Below are positions 27,260-38,099 of a stretch of DNA of 64,000 nucleotides, piece by piece. The stretch lies in the NCBI GenBank assembly GCA_947503625.1, contig CANNEK010000004.1:352046-416045 (forward strand), written 5' to 3'. The notes beneath the pieces were generated by a model. The model saw nothing but the letters and a program-made list of their open reading frames with translations. It did not search any database and had not been told where the DNA came from. The position numbers were made by a program, and so were the translations under genes. How positions within the stretch are numbered: the stretch's first letter is position 1; every line of letters begins with the position of its first letter. Origin of the DNA: an uncultured Kordiimonas sp. (GTDB lineage: Bacteria > Pseudomonadota > Alphaproteobacteria > Sphingomonadales > Kordiimonadaceae).

Positions 27260-27799
27260 ATGTTTGCAAAGCTGTTTTCCGGCGGCAAAGTCACCAAAGA
27301 TGCCCATCTTCTGTACCAGTGTATAGTTGACCGGTCCCGGAACCCAGAGTTTTTCCAGCCTCCGGTTTCTGTTTCGGATACCATGGAAGGGCGTTTTGAG
27401 GTGATTTTGCTACACCTTTTTCTCGTCGAACGTCATATGAGGCAGGACTCTTCATTAGTACGTTTGCGTCGCGCCCTGCAGGAAGCACTGGTCCGGGATA
27501 TGGACCGTTCGCTGCGCGAGATGGGTATTGGCGATATGGGCATTGGCAAGCAAATGAAAAAAGTGGGAGCTGCGCTTCTGGGCAGGCTACAGTCGTATAA
27601 TAATGCTGCTGATCAAGACGATATCGTTGCCTTTCGCCAGATTATTGAGCGAAATATTGAAGGGGTCAACGAGGCAGGGGCCGAAGTTCTCGCGACTTAC
27701 GCCATGGAGCAGCAAAAGAACTTTCAGAAACAGAACATTGGAATGTTTGATGCTGGATCCGATATATTTCCATCGGATATTGGTATTATACGCAAATAG
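27260..27799 (+). CDS. Ubiquinol-cytochrome c chaperone family protein (CBP3-like)
   Basis: A 179-residue all-helical protein of the family that helps assemble cytochrome bc1. Family stretches are YQCIVDRSRNPEFF, DTMEGRFEVILLHLFLVERH, DMDRSLREMGIGDMGIGKQMK and LQSYN. It forms a pair with the DUF177 gene 35 bases downstream, an arrangement seen throughout alphaproteobacteria. bamE is divergent upstream. Confidence 0.9.
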   Translation: MFAKLFSGGKVTKDAHLLYQCIVDRSRNPEFFQPPVSVSDTMEGRFEVILLHLFLVERHMRQDSSLVRLRRALQEALVRDMDRSLREMGIGDMGIGKQMKKVGAALLGRLQSYNNAADQDDIVAFRQIIERNIEGVNEAGAEVLATYAMEQQKNFQKQNIGMFDAGSDIFPSDIGIIRK

Positions 27800-27834
27800 T
27801 AAGCTGCGTTCCAATGCGAGCAGGGGGAAGACTT

Positions 27835-28383
27835 ATGGTCAAAACAAACGACTTATCGCTGAGTGTTGCGGTCGAGGATATATCAAACGAGCCGAGACGG
27901 TATAGAGTTGTCGCCTCAGAAGCGGACAAGTCTGCCCTTGTAGAGCGTTTTGGTATCGTTGCTCTCGAAACACTCGAGGCTGATATAGAGGTCCGGAGTA
28001 CTGGCAAACCCTTCACCATCTGGGTCACCGGGAAAATTGCATCCAAGCTTACACAGCAGTGTATTGCCACTCTTGGAGAGGTGCCCGAAGTTGTTGATGA
28101 AGAGTTTGAATTGATGCTTGTATCGCAGGAAACAGCGGACCATTTTGATGCTGAAGAGCTCTACACTGACCCTGATGCACCCGATTACGATGCCTTTGAG
28201 GGTGATGAACTGGCTTTAGGCGAGACGGTGGCGCAAACCTTATCTGTGTTTATGAACCCTTATCCACGACACCCCGATGCCGATATTGGCTCCGTTGCAG
28301 GTGAAAGTATCAGCGTCAATGAAGAACTGGAAAAGAGACCAAATCCCTTCTCGACTTTGGCAAAATTACGCGACAAATCTTGA
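27835..28383 (+). CDS. YceD/DUF177 family protein
   Basis: A 182-residue acidic protein of the YceD (DUF177) family, implicated in 23S rRNA accumulation in plants and bacteria. The domain includes a strand-rich N-terminal half and FEGDELALGETVAQTLSVFMNPYPRHPD. ATG 27835 has AGGGGGAAG immediately upstream; ATG 27814 is also in frame but lacks a site. Usually rpmF follows; here plsX comes next after 105 bases with no rpmF. Confidence 0.85.
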   Translation: MVKTNDLSLSVAVEDISNEPRRYRVVASEADKSALVERFGIVALETLEADIEVRSTGKPFTIWVTGKIASKLTQQCIATLGEVPEVVDEEFELMLVSQETADHFDAEELYTDPDAPDYDAFEGDELALGETVAQTLSVFMNPYPRHPDADIGSVAGESISVNEELEKRPNPFSTLAKLRDKS

Positions 28384-28488
28384 GTTAGTTTCGAAATTCT
28401 ATATTGTCTGTCTGTAGTTAATGGTGTTGCTGAGGGACAGTTGTAGATGCACCAATTGCTAACCTTATTATATTGATCGGAAGTCTGT

Positions 28489-29562
28489 GTGCCCAAAAAG
28501 ATAACAATTGCTGTGGACGCAATGGGAGGCGACCACGCACCTCGGATGGTTGTTGACGGTATTGCACAGGCGCGGACGCTGTTCCCGGATACCAAGTTTC
28601 TCATTTTTGGTGATGAAGCAGCGTTACAGCCAATGCTTGAGGTGTACCCCGAGCTAAGGGCCGCGAGCGAACTCTTTCATACAGACTCTGTGGTTTCCAG
28701 TGACGATAAACCGTCACAGGCTTTACGCCGTGGCCGGCAGTCTTCTATGGGGCTGGCAATTCAGGCTGTGAAGGATGATCAGGCGCATGTCGCTATTTCA
28801 GCCGGTAATACTGGTGCCCTGATGGCTCTCGCCAAGTTCATGCTTCGCACGATGCCAGGCATCGATCGTCCTGCTCTGATTTCACCTTTGCCTACACTGC
28901 GCGGGGAGAGTGTAATGCTGGACCTTGGGGCCAACGTCGAATGTGACAGCAATAACCTTGTGCAGTTCGCCATTATGGGCGCAGCCTATGTGAATACTGT
29001 GTTGGGTCTGTCTAAACCCAGCGTGGCTTTATTGAATGTAGGCGTTGAGGATTTGAAGGGTAAAGACAGTATCAAGGCAGCGGCCGATGTTTTGAGAAGC
29101 TCCCCCCATTTGCCGCTCAACTTCACCGGATTTGTTGAGGGCAACGATATCGCGACCGGAGCGGTGGATGTGATAGTGACTGATGGTTTTACAGGTAACA
29201 TCGCGTTAAAGACCGCCGAAGGTACGGCGCGGCTCGTGACAGACTTGCTGGGTAGAGCATTTCGGTCAACCTTCATGACCAAGATGGGGTATTTTCTGGC
29301 CAAACACGGGCTGAAGTCTCTCAAGGACCACCTGGACCCGAACAACCATAACGGCGGCGTTTTTCTTGGCCTCAATGGTCTGGTGATGAAAAGCCACGGC
29401 AGCGCAAATTCTCATGGCTTTGCTTCCGCAGTAACTTCAGCAATTGATATGGCCCAGAACGACCTGATTCGATTGATCAGCGAGAACCTGCAGGAAATAG
29501 TCCTTGATGATGATGCGGAATCGGTGACTGTAGATGCTCGGTCAGAAAAAGCTTCCAACTAG
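28489..29562 (+). CDS. plsX: Phosphate acyltransferase PlsX
   Basis: Makes acyl-phosphate from acyl-ACP for phospholipid synthesis. The start AVDAMGGDHAP, then VVSSDDKPSQALRRGRQSS, SAGNTGALMALAK, DLGANVECD and DGFTGNIALKTAEG are characteristic. Start is GTG 28489. The gene normally followed by fabH is followed instead by ihfA after 139 bases. Confidence 0.95.
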   Translation: MPKKITIAVDAMGGDHAPRMVVDGIAQARTLFPDTKFLIFGDEAALQPMLEVYPELRAASELFHTDSVVSSDDKPSQALRRGRQSSMGLAIQAVKDDQAHVAISAGNTGALMALAKFMLRTMPGIDRPALISPLPTLRGESVMLDLGANVECDSNNLVQFAIMGAAYVNTVLGLSKPSVALLNVGVEDLKGKDSIKAAADVLRSSPHLPLNFTGFVEGNDIATGAVDVIVTDGFTGNIALKTAEGTARLVTDLLGRAFRSTFMTKMGYFLAKHGLKSLKDHLDPNNHNGGVFLGLNGLVMKSHGSANSHGFASAVTSAIDMAQNDLIRLISENLQEIVLDDDAESVTVDARSEKASN

Positions 29563-29701
29563 TAACTTACTGTAAAGGTGACGGCTAAGCCTTTTGAATA
29601 AATCATTTTTTTATCATTTAGCATGGTTGAAGTTTGACTCTGGGTTACAGTTAAAGTAGCGTCAGGATTCGTTCAGCTTGTAACCAAAAAAGGGGTAACC
29701 A

Positions 29702-29989
29702 GTGAGTTCTACGTTGACACGCGCTGACCTAACCGAGGCAATTTATGAAGAGGTTGGTCTATCCCGCAACGAATCTGCAGACTTGGTAGAGTCTGTACTG
29801 GAGGAAGTTGCTTCCTGCCTTGTGGCTGGCGAAAATGTGAAAGTTTCCTCATTTGGCAGCTTTTTGGTACGCCAGAAGAACGGTCGCATGGGACGGAATC
29901 CAAAGACTGGCGAGGAGGTTCCTATCGCTCCGCGTCGTGTTCTTGTCTTTAGGCCAAGCCAGGTTATGAAAGACCGCATCAACGGTTAA
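29702..29989 (+). CDS. ihfA: Integration host factor alpha subunit
   Basis: A 95-residue DNA-bending HU/IHF-family protein; with IHF-beta it shapes promoter and recombination DNA. The DNA-binding arm reads [23 protein letters not shown], and the start [20 protein letters not shown] is typical of the alpha subunit. Start GTG 29702 follows AAAGGGGTAACC. It is paired with a MerR gene 18 bases downstream, the usual alphaproteobacterial order. Confidence 0.93.
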   Translation: MSSTLTRADLTEAIYEEVGLSRNESADLVESVLEEVASCLVAGENVKVSSFGSFLVRQKNGRMGRNPKTGEEVPIAPRRVLVFRPSQVMKDRING

Positions 29990-30007
29990 CCGTCGGAGCA
30001 GCGATAT

Positions 30008-30427
30008 ATGAACACCACCGAAAGTGATGGACGCATTCGGGGAAGCAAAAGCCGTGACGCTTTTCGAACCATATCTGAAGTGGCGGATGAGTTGGACTTG
30101 CCGCAACATGTGCTTCGGTTTTGGGAAAGTAAATTCAATCAAATCAAGCCCTTAAAGCGGGGTGGTAACAGACGTTACTACCGTCCGGACGATGTCCTGC
30201 TGTTGACTGTCATTAAAAAACTCCTGCACTCAGACGGATATACCATCCGTGGCGTACAGAAATTGTTTAAAGCACAGGGGCTGAAGACGACAATTGATCA
30301 GGTAATGTCCGGCGCGGACGCTTCGGTGACAACGCCAGAGGCTTCGGCGAGCGGAGTTTCTTTGGATACGGCGGCGGTAGACAGTGCTTTGCGTCGCCTC
30401 AAGGCATTGCGCAGCAGGTTGACCTGA
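30008..30427 (+). CDS. MerR-family regulator next to ihfA
   Basis: A 139-residue protein with an N-terminal MerR helix-turn-helix: [26 protein letters not shown], then [12 protein letters not shown] and a recognition helix [10 protein letters not shown]. No metal-binding cysteines and a Ser/Ala-rich C-terminus, so it is not a metal sensor. This ihfA-linked MerR type is widespread and of unknown target. Confidence 0.88.
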   Translation: MNTTESDGRIRGSKSRDAFRTISEVADELDLPQHVLRFWESKFNQIKPLKRGGNRRYYRPDDVLLLTVIKKLLHSDGYTIRGVQKLFKAQGLKTTIDQVMSGADASVTTPEASASGVSLDTAAVDSALRRLKALRSRLT

Positions 30428-30531
30428 GCTGCATTTGTGGCTGAACCAGCGGGTGGGATTAATCAATTTGAGCTATTGCACACCCCATAGACCGAAGCTA
30501 TAGTGCGCCGCGCTGACAACGTTCGGTATAT

Positions 30532-30608
30532 CGGGAAGTGGCGCAGTCTGGTAGCGCACTACACTGGGGGTGTAGGGGTCGCAGGTTCAAATCCTGTCTT
30601 CCCGACCA
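30532..30608 (+). tRNA. tRNA-Pro (anticodon GGG)
   Basis: Acceptor CGGGAAG pairs with CTTCCCG; anticodon stem CTACA/TGTAG holds loop CTGGGGG with anticodon GGG; T arm GCAGG-TTCAAAT-CCTGT. CCA is encoded. Confidence 0.97.
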
Positions 30609-30612
30609 TTCA

Positions 30613-30646
30613 AACGCTGTGTTTCCTATTGGAGCACGGCGTTTTT
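30613..30646 (+). terminator. Terminator of tRNA-Pro
   Basis: Arms AACGCTGTG and CACGGCGTT with an inner TCC/GGA stem, followed by a T run. Confidence 0.75.
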
Positions 30647-30667
30647 TGATACAGTGAAAGGCCTTTA

Positions 30668-31474
30668 GTGGAATCCTTGTTTGTTCTTTCTGCGGTGTTG
30701 ATTGGCGCAGGTTTGGTGTCAGGGTTTCTCGCAGGATTATTGGGCATTGGTGGCGGTATTGTCACTATTCCTGTTTTGTTTGTTCTTTACGCTGAAATCG
30801 AGACGCCAATCGAATGGCGAATGCATGCTGCGATAGCGACTTCCCTCGCTATTATTGTTGCAACAAACATATCCAGCGTGCGTGCCCATCATAAAAGGGG
30901 TGGTGTAGACTGGCATATCGTTAAGGACTGGTGGCTGGTTATTGCAGCAGGTTCCTTGCTTGGAAGTTTCTTTGCGACAACTTTGAAGACGGCCGAACTG
31001 GTATATCTATTTGCTACTCTGGCAGGTTTCCTTGCGATTAAAATGTTGCTTCCGTTTGACAGCTGGAAACTTGGTGAGAAATTGCCCGGCGGTTTTTTCC
31101 GTTATAGCAACCCAGCCCTTATAGGTTTTTTCTCTTCCGTTATGGGTATTGGGGGAGGAAGCTTTTCCGTCCCTTACATGACACTCTTCAACGTACCTAT
31201 TCATCGGGCAGTGGGAACAGCATCGCTGATAGGTCTGGTGATCAGCGTGTTCGGTGGGCTTGGTTATTTGTTAGGAGGCCTGAGTATTCAGGGTTTGCCT
31301 GTGGGGTCAGTTGGTTTTATCCACTTGCCGTCCGCGGCCGTGGTAGCGTTTGCTGCTGTGTTTACGGCACCCTTCGGCGCAAAAGTAGCTCACAGATTAC
31401 CCAAGCCTGTTCTGAGTATCGCATTTGGTTTGTTCCTTATTATTGCGACCCTGCGCTTGATCAATGCGGTCTAA
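30668..31474 (+). CDS. TSUP family permease (TauE/SafE type)
   Basis: A 268-residue membrane protein with about eight hydrophobic segments in two similar halves: [16 protein letters not shown] near the N-terminus and [16 protein letters not shown] in the middle, the two conserved Gly-rich motifs of TauE/SafE (TSUP) transporters. Members export sulfite, sulfoacetate or other organosulfur anions; the substrate here is not deducible. Start GTG 30668 follows GAAAGG. It stands alone between tRNA-Pro and mutA. Confidence 0.85.
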   Translation: MESLFVLSAVLIGAGLVSGFLAGLLGIGGGIVTIPVLFVLYAEIETPIEWRMHAAIATSLAIIVATNISSVRAHHKRGGVDWHIVKDWWLVIAAGSLLGSFFATTLKTAELVYLFATLAGFLAIKMLLPFDSWKLGEKLPGGFFRYSNPALIGFFSSVMGIGGGSFSVPYMTLFNVPIHRAVGTASLIGLVISVFGGLGYLLGGLSIQGLPVGSVGFIHLPSAAVVAFAAVFTAPFGAKVAHRLPKPVLSIAFGLFLIIATLRLINAV

Positions 31475-31540
31475 TCCATTGCACACTATGTCTTTTTTGG
31501 GTAGTTTCCGCGCGAAACCGCGCTAACAGGAGACGGGTTT

Positions 31541-33418
31541 ATGCCTGACAGTTTTTCTGCGTTATCCAGTGACTTTCCGACGCCGAGTTCGGAAGAATGG
31601 GTGGCATTGGTTGATAAAACCCTCAAGGGGAAACCGTTTGAAAAAGCGATGCGCAAGGTCACGTTGGACGGTATCGCGATCGATGCTCTTGGGACGAGCG
31701 AGGCCGTACAAGTTCAGCGTCAACCAACCAGAAGCCACGGAGACTGGCTCATTACCTCACCTCACTGGGGCAACGATCCTGCGCAGATAAATGCCGATAT
31801 ACTTGAGGATCTTGAACGCGGCGCGTCGGCAATTGCAATTTCGGTAGATGCTTCGGGTGGGCGAGGCCTCGCGCCTCGTGATTTGGGGCCTGCCCTGGAA
31901 GGTGTGTATCTGGAGATGGTGCCAATAACACTGATACAGGGTGCAGGGGCACTATCTGTTGTTGATGAATTTGAGTCAGTTTTGCGTGGTCGAGATTACC
32001 AAACGGACAGTATCACAGGTTGCCTTGGACTTGATCCGATAGGTTGGCTTGCGCGGTCCGGTTATCTGGAAACGGGCGCGGAAAAGAGCATTATTAACAG
32101 TGCAGAGATCGCGATAAAATGGTCAGCCTGGCAGCCCGGTGTGGCTACTTTCACTGCAGATGGAACAGTTTTTTCGAATGCGGGTGCGACCGAATCTGTC
32201 GAGCTTGCAGCGACGATGTCAACTGCAGTGACCTATTTGCGCGCGATGGAAGCAGCGGGTCTGTCAATTGAGGTTGCCGCTCGTCAAATACAGTTCACTT
32301 TTTCTGCTGGTTCAGATCTCTGGTTGACCATGGCAAAATATCGCGCCGCGCGGCGCTTGTGGCGTCAAGTTTTGCAAGACTGTGGTGTATCTGATATCCC
32401 CATGAAACTTAACGCGGTGGCAGCTGTTCACTCGATCACAGTTAAAGACCCCTGGGTTAATATCTTGCGTGGAACCGCCGCCTGTTTTGCAGCAGCAACC
32501 GGTGGTGCCGATATTATTACGACACTGCCGCATGACCTTATGCTGGGCAGCACAGACAAGTTTTCTCGCCGGATTGCGCGCAATATCCAGGTGGTGCTTA
32601 TGGAAGAGAGTAGCCTTGCCAAGGTAACAGATCCGGCCGCTGGTTCCTTTGCGCTGGAAAAGATCACCAGCGATGTTTCAACTGCTGCAGCGAAAGCCTT
32701 TGCTGCCATAGAAACTGCAGGTGGCACTTTAACAGAAATCCGCAGTGGCGCTATTGCCGAACGGATAGCCGATACTGCGAAATCAAAGTTGAAAGATGTT
32801 AGAACACGCAAAACTCAGATCACAGGAGTATCTGAGTTCCCGGATATTCATGAGAAAAAGCCTGTACTGGCGCTAGATCATGAAGATACCCCTGAGGACA
32901 TGGAGGCTGCCCACACACCAAACACGAATGGGGAAGTCGTAACAGCTTTACCGCTTCGTCGGTTGGCGCAGGACTTTGAGAACCTAAGGTTCAAGAGCGA
33001 TGCAATTGCCCAAAAAACCGGCGCGCTACCCAAAGCGATTCTGGTCAACCTGGGAGTGCCCGCGGACTTCACCGCTAGGGCAACGTTTGCCAAGAATTTC
33101 TTTGAATCTGGTGGCATCGAGACAGTTCCGGGCAACGGTATTTCGGATGGGGCGTCAGCCGCTCGGCAAATCCAGGAGCCAGCTAACAGCGTGGCGATAA
33201 TATGCGGTACAGATTCGCAGTATCTTGATATAGGTGCCGAGATTGCCCGGGCGCTAAAGATCACGGGCATCAAACGATTGTATCTTTCGGGCAAGGTGGA
33301 CGATGGTCTTGCCAAGGCGGGTGTCGACGAGTTTATCCATATTGGCTGCGATGTTGTCGGTGCGGTTCAGAGAGCCTATGATGCTCTGTATGCCGGGCGT
33401 CCGGGAGACGAAATATGA
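31541..33418 (+). CDS. mutA: Methylmalonyl-CoA mutase small subunit
   Basis: Non-catalytic partner of the B12-dependent mutase that interconverts methylmalonyl-CoA and succinyl-CoA. The 625-residue chain has the TIM-barrel mutase fold ([15 protein letters not shown] start, [39 protein letters not shown]) and a C-terminal Rossmann domain without the B12-binding DxHxxG. It overlaps mutB by four bases. GGAGACGGG precedes ATG 31541. Confidence 0.9.
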   Translation: MPDSFSALSSDFPTPSSEEWVALVDKTLKGKPFEKAMRKVTLDGIAIDALGTSEAVQVQRQPTRSHGDWLITSPHWGNDPAQINADILEDLERGASAIAISVDASGGRGLAPRDLGPALEGVYLEMVPITLIQGAGALSVVDEFESVLRGRDYQTDSITGCLGLDPIGWLARSGYLETGAEKSIINSAEIAIKWSAWQPGVATFTADGTVFSNAGATESVELAATMSTAVTYLRAMEAAGLSIEVAARQIQFTFSAGSDLWLTMAKYRAARRLWRQVLQDCGVSDIPMKLNAVAAVHSITVKDPWVNILRGTAACFAAATGGADIITTLPHDLMLGSTDKFSRRIARNIQVVLMEESSLAKVTDPAAGSFALEKITSDVSTAAAKAFAAIETAGGTLTEIRSGAIAERIADTAKSKLKDVRTRKTQITGVSEFPDIHEKKPVLALDHEDTPEDMEAAHTPNTNGEVVTALPLRRLAQDFENLRFKSDAIAQKTGALPKAILVNLGVPADFTARATFAKNFFESGGIETVPGNGISDGASAARQIQEPANSVAIICGTDSQYLDIGAEIARALKITGIKRLYLSGKVDDGLAKAGVDEFIHIGCDVVGAVQRAYDALYAGRPGDEI

Positions 33419-35565
33419 GCCGCATCCCTGATTTCTCCAGTTTTTCACTTGATGAGCGCACGTCTGACTCGGGCAATAATACGGAACAATCTCTTGAATC
33501 CTGGGTAACTCCCGAGGGTATCTCAGTAAAACCGAAATATGAGGCCTCGGATATTAAAGGCCTGGGTTTTGTTGACGGACTGCCGGGTATAGCACCGTAT
33601 GTTCGGGGCCCATACCCAACAATGTATGCTACGCGTCCATGGACCATCCGCCAGTATGCCGGTTTTTCTACAGCGGAAGACTCAAACGCTTTCTATCGGC
33701 GAAACCTGGCCGCCGGGCAAAAAGGTCTGTCAGTTGCGTTCGACCTGGCGACGCATCGTGGATACGATAGCGATCATCCACGAGTTAGCGGTGACGTTGG
33801 TATGGCGGGTGTAGCAATCGACAGCATCTATGATATGCGCACTTTGTTTGATCGTATTCCGCTGGACCAGATGTCGGTGTCAATGACCATGAATGGCGCA
33901 GTACTGCCAATTCTGGCTCTATATATTGTTGCTGCTGAAGAGCAGGGAGTATCCCCGGAAAAACTGTCGGGCACTATCCAGAACGATATCCTCAAAGAAT
34001 TCATGGTTAGGAATACATATATTTATCCGCCGAAGCCCTCGATGAGGATTATTTCGGATATCTTCGCTTTTACGTCGCAGAACATGCCTAAATTCAACAG
34101 CATCTCAATTTCCGGTTACCACATGCAGGAAGCCGGGGCGACTGCCGACCTGGAGCTTGCCTATACATTGGCCGATGGTGTCGACTATATCAGAGCCGGA
34201 ATTGAGGCGGGGCTTGATATAGATGCCTTTGCGCCCCGATTAAGCTTCTTCTGGGCCATCGGCATGAACTACTTTATGGAAGTAGCAAAAATGCGCGCGG
34301 GCAGGCTTCTGTGGGCCAGACTTGTAAAGCAGTTCAATCCGAAAAGCGATAAATCACTGTCTCTGAGAACACATTGCCAAACGTCCGGCTGGTCGCTTAC
34401 GGCGCAGGACGTGTTTAACAATGTTACGCGAACGGGCATTGAGGCATTTGCGGCAGTTCATGGTCATACGCAGTCCCTTCATACTAATGCGCTTGATGAA
34501 GCGCTGGCACTGCCAACTGATTTCTCTGCGCGTATCGCGCGAAACACGCAACTGTTCATTCAGCAAGAGACTGGGTCGACCGATTTGATCGACCCCTGGG
34601 GTGGTAGCTACTATGTTGAGAGGCTGACTGCGGATCTCGCGGAAAAGGCATGGAGCCATATCCAGGAAGTCGAAGCAGAGGGTGGTATGGCAAAGGCCAT
34701 TGAGGCGGGTATTCCGAAGCTCAAGATTGAAGAGGCAGCTGCCCGAACACAAGCCCGCATCGACAGTGGGCGACAGACAGTTGTCGGCGTGAACAAGTAT
34801 CAGTTGGATGAAACAGAAGAAATTGATGTGCTCAAAGTTGATAACAGTGCGGTGCGTACGTCACAACTTGAGAAACTTGCGAGACTCAAAGCTAAACGGA
34901 ATGACGTGGCTGTTGCAGCGACGCTTGAAGCGCTGACAAAAGCAGCCGATAGTGGCAATGGTAACCTTTTGGCGCTGGCAATTGATGCGGGCAGGGCAAA
35001 AGCGACAGTAGGCGAGATTTCAATGGCGCTCGAGAAGGTTTATGGGCGTCACAAGGCGGACATTAAAGCGGTCACAGGAGTGTATAGAAGCGAAGTGGGC
35101 AGCTCGGAAACAGTAGATAAGGTTTTGTCGATGGTGTCGTCTTTTGAAGAAAAAGACGGCCGACGTCCGCGAATCCTGATCGCTAAAATGGGGCAGGATG
35201 GCCATGATCGTGGCCAGAAAGTTGTTGCCTCAGGCTATGCAGACCTTGGTTTCGATGTGGATATTGGGCCACTTTTTCAAACACCTGCAGAGGTTGCCCG
35301 ACAGGGAGCCGAGAATGATGTTCACATCATTGGGGCTTCTTCACTGGCGGCAGGCCACCTGACGTTGGTGCCGGAATTGAAAGCCGAACTCGCGAAAATT
35401 GGACGAGAAGACATTATGGTAATCGCGGGAGGGGTTATTCCGCCGCAAGACTATGACGTGCTTTATGAAGCAGGTGCAGAAGCCATTTTCCCGCCAGGAA
35501 CAGTAATCACGGATGCTGCCATTGAGCTGATGGAAAAACTTAACAAACGTTTGGGCTATGCCTGA
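33415..35565 (+). CDS. mutB: Methylmalonyl-CoA mutase large (catalytic) subunit
   Basis: Catalytic subunit, 716 residues. The substrate barrel has [40 protein letters not shown] and [21 protein letters not shown]; the C-terminal B12 domain has DGHDRGQKV with H597 as the lower cobalt ligand and [10 protein letters not shown]. This subunit and mutA serve propionyl-CoA breakdown or the ethylmalonyl/propionate route. Its 3' end overlaps meaB by eight bases. Confidence 0.97.
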   Translation: MSRIPDFSSFSLDERTSDSGNNTEQSLESWVTPEGISVKPKYEASDIKGLGFVDGLPGIAPYVRGPYPTMYATRPWTIRQYAGFSTAEDSNAFYRRNLAAGQKGLSVAFDLATHRGYDSDHPRVSGDVGMAGVAIDSIYDMRTLFDRIPLDQMSVSMTMNGAVLPILALYIVAAEEQGVSPEKLSGTIQNDILKEFMVRNTYIYPPKPSMRIISDIFAFTSQNMPKFNSISISGYHMQEAGATADLELAYTLADGVDYIRAGIEAGLDIDAFAPRLSFFWAIGMNYFMEVAKMRAGRLLWARLVKQFNPKSDKSLSLRTHCQTSGWSLTAQDVFNNVTRTGIEAFAAVHGHTQSLHTNALDEALALPTDFSARIARNTQLFIQQETGSTDLIDPWGGSYYVERLTADLAEKAWSHIQEVEAEGGMAKAIEAGIPKLKIEEAAARTQARIDSGRQTVVGVNKYQLDETEEIDVLKVDNSAVRTSQLEKLARLKAKRNDVAVAATLEALTKAADSGNGNLLALAIDAGRAKATVGEISMALEKVYGRHKADIKAVTGVYRSEVGSSETVDKVLSMVSSFEEKDGRRPRILIAKMGQDGHDRGQKVVASGYADLGFDVDIGPLFQTPAEVARQGAENDVHIIGASSLAAGHLTLVPELKAELAKIGREDIMVIAGGVIPPQDYDVLYEAGAEAIFPPGTVITDAAIELMEKLNKRLGYA

Positions 35566-36562
35566 GGTGGTGAAAAGCGCCTCTCCCGGAGTTGACGTCC
35601 TTTTTGAAGGCGTTCGGTCTGGTGATCGGGCTCTTATTGGTCGTGCGATCACATTGGTGGAAAGCAGAAATCCTGACCATCAGGAGAAAGCACAGCAGCT
35701 CTTACATCGTTTGCTGCCATTTGCCGGGGAAAGCCTGCGCGTCGGTATCTCCGGCGTGCCTGGGGTGGGGAAATCCACTTTTATCGAAAACCTGGGCATG
35801 CTCCTGACTGGCCAGGGCCAGAAAGTGGCTGTGTTGGCGGTTGACCCTTCAAGTGGGCGTACTGGCGGCTCCATCTTGGGGGACAAAACCCGAATGGATA
35901 GACTGTCAGCCGACCTCAACGCTTTTATAAGGCCGAGCCCCAGTGCCGGTGTGCTTGGGGGAGTGGCACGAGCAACACGGGAAACCATCGTTGTTCTTGA
36001 AGCAGCAGGCTTCGGTACCGTGCTTGTTGAAACGGTTGGCACAGGACAGTCCGAGACAATGGTCGCGGACATGGTAGACTTTTTTCTGGTTCTGATGCTT
36101 CCGGGAGCAGGGGACGAATTGCAGGGTATCAAGAAAGGCATTCTTGAACTTGCAGATATGGTCGCGGTTAACAAGGCTGATGCATTTGAAGCGAAGCTCA
36201 AACAGGCCGTCAACGGTTATAAGTCAGCTTTGCATATCATGAGCGACGCAAGCCCCAGCTGGCATCCACCGGTTGTCACTTGCTCTGGTCTGACAGGGCA
36301 AGGAGTGCCGGAACTTTGGGGCCGTATCAAGAAACACCAGCGTATCATGCTGGAGAACGGCGAGCGTGCAAAACGTCGCGCAAATCAACGCCTTACATGG
36401 CTTGAAACCCACCTCAAGGACCGCTTGATGGACAATTTTTACGCCAATGATGCTGTCAAGACCATGCTGAGTAGTGTGAAGAACGAGTTACGCGACGGAA
36501 ACACAACTGTGTCCAGCGGTGTAGAACGGCTACTCAAAGCATATGGGCAACACAAGCATTAA
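35558..36562 (+). CDS. meaB: Methylmalonyl-CoA mutase G-protein chaperone MeaB
   Basis: GTPase that loads and protects the B12 cofactor of methylmalonyl-CoA mutase. It has Walker A GVPGVGKS (66-73), [19 protein letters not shown], the MeaB-specific [28 protein letters not shown] and NKADAFEAK. It overlaps the mutB end, so mutA, mutB and meaB are translationally coupled. Convergent with the amidohydrolase gene, 23 bases apart. Confidence 0.95.
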   Translation: MPEVVKSASPGVDVLFEGVRSGDRALIGRAITLVESRNPDHQEKAQQLLHRLLPFAGESLRVGISGVPGVGKSTFIENLGMLLTGQGQKVAVLAVDPSSGRTGGSILGDKTRMDRLSADLNAFIRPSPSAGVLGGVARATRETIVVLEAAGFGTVLVETVGTGQSETMVADMVDFFLVLMLPGAGDELQGIKKGILELADMVAVNKADAFEAKLKQAVNGYKSALHIMSDASPSWHPPVVTCSGLTGQGVPELWGRIKKHQRIMLENGERAKRRANQRLTWLETHLKDRLMDNFYANDAVKTMLSSVKNELRDGNTTVSSGVERLLKAYGQHKH

Positions 36563-36585
36563 CTTCATGACGCAGTTGCGGACAA

Positions 36586-38019
36586 CTAGTTCTCTACGCG
36601 ATTTCGAGACGCCTCAATCAGCCTTTTGCTATCATAGCCTATACCATCCTTGAATACCGTTTCGACGGCCGTAATGTCATTAATGTTCAAGTCAGGTTTG
36701 CCGTTTACGATGATAAGATCAGCATTCTTGCCTGTTTCGATACTGCCAATACTGTCCTGCCTATCCATGGAAATGGCGCCGTTTATCGTTGCAATCTTAA
36801 TTGCTTCTAATGGGGTAAAACCTGCTTCAACAAGCAGTTTAAGGAGTTCATGATTTGCAAACCCGGCAACCGTTCCTCCGATTCCCGTTGTATCGGACCC
36901 TGTAACAACAAGACCGCCTTTGTCGTAAAAAGCCTTTTCCCATGCCATTTCCTTTCGAACTGCACGCTCCCAGATATCGTTTGAGAGCGCTTGTGCGTAT
37001 CCGCGTGCATGATTTCCAAGATAATGCGCTTTTGCGCCGTGTCCAAGGGCATCAATGGCCGCCTGATTGGGGGGGTTAACGGTTGCTGAAATCCTTGCAA
37101 GCACTGCAAGCGTTGATGTGATTGCTGTGTTGTTTTGGATCAATTTGTCCATCAAAGCCTGCACCTCGGGGCTTTCAAGCTCCAGTTCCATAAACCGGGC
37201 GAGGGGGAAACCGCTGCACTCGTCGGGTTTTCTGTCCTTGACGAAGTCCGTCGCGAGAAGAAAGCCGTGTTCCAGGTTGTCAATACCCATATCAGAAGCC
37301 TCTTCATAGCTTACGGAGCATAAATGCCCGGCAACCTTGAGACCGCGGGCGTGGGCTGCATCTATCGCAGCCTTGAGAACACTGCGTTTTACATTCATAT
37401 ATGCTTTGAAGGACGTCATGCCCTGATCCGCCCAGAATTTCACAAAGTCTCTGGCTTCCTGCTTCGTTTCCAGTTCCGGAGCTTGTAGGAACTGAGCAGG
37501 ATAGCCTTCAATAAACGGGGCGCTTGTATCAAAGTTTGGCCCTACAAGGCGTCCATCAGCGATATATTGCTTCACTTTGACATCGGTATAAGGTTCGAAA
37601 CTGCCGGCTGTGCGGGCTGTGGTAACACCAGCAGCAAGATATAACCTAGGAAAAACAACGGGCTGAGTGCTTTGAATGAACCAGTCAGGGTCATTGGCAT
37701 TGTAGAACATATGTTCATGAAGCATGACGAACCCGGGCAGAACGGTTTTTCCTGCCAGGTCAATAATCTCAGCACCGCGTGGCACTGGAACCGTATTGCC
37801 GACGGCGGTAATTTTTCCACCTTGAATCAGGATGGATTTTCTTTCCGCAGCGGCTTCTCCCGTTCCAACGATTATTCTTGCGTTCTTGAGGACAACCGCT
37901 TCCGCGTTGACGGAGACGAAAGGTTTGGATTGCTCTGAAAACTCAATTGGCTGGGCATTTACACCCGCAACGGCAAATAACACTTTGGCCGCAAACGCGA
38001 CAGTTTGACGTATATTCAT
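36586..38019 (-). CDS. Exported metal-dependent amidohydrolase (imidazolonepropionase-like)
   Basis: A 477-residue amidohydrolase-superfamily protein with a cleavable signal (hydrophobic 5-20, ending VNAQ). Metal-binding elements are HEHMF after GKTVLPGFVML, AGHL and NLEHGF for the later histidines, and VTGSDTT for the Asp; the C-terminal composite domain reads IETGKNADLIIVNG. Substrate unknown; relatives act on peptides, esters or xenobiotic amides in the periplasm. I chose ATG 38019 with AGGGGAA seven bases upstream. Confidence 0.82.
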   Translation of the reverse strand: MNIRQTVAFAAKVLFAVAGVNAQPIEFSEQSKPFVSVNAEAVVLKNARIIVGTGEAAAERKSILIQGGKITAVGNTVPVPRGAEIIDLAGKTVLPGFVMLHEHMFYNANDPDWFIQSTQPVVFPRLYLAAGVTTARTAGSFEPYTDVKVKQYIADGRLVGPNFDTSAPFIEGYPAQFLQAPELETKQEARDFVKFWADQGMTSFKAYMNVKRSVLKAAIDAAHARGLKVAGHLCSVSYEEASDMGIDNLEHGFLLATDFVKDRKPDECSGFPLARFMELELESPEVQALMDKLIQNNTAITSTLAVLARISATVNPPNQAAIDALGHGAKAHYLGNHARGYAQALSNDIWERAVRKEMAWEKAFYDKGGLVVTGSDTTGIGGTVAGFANHELLKLLVEAGFTPLEAIKIATINGAISMDRQDSIGSIETGKNADLIIVNGKPDLNINDITAVETVFKDGIGYDSKRLIEASRNRVEN

Positions 38020-38099
38020 GTGACGTTCCCCTGAAACGGGGCTGCCCAAACTCGATTGCTATTGCCCCGAGAGCATGCTGAACACCATTAAGGTGGGTG

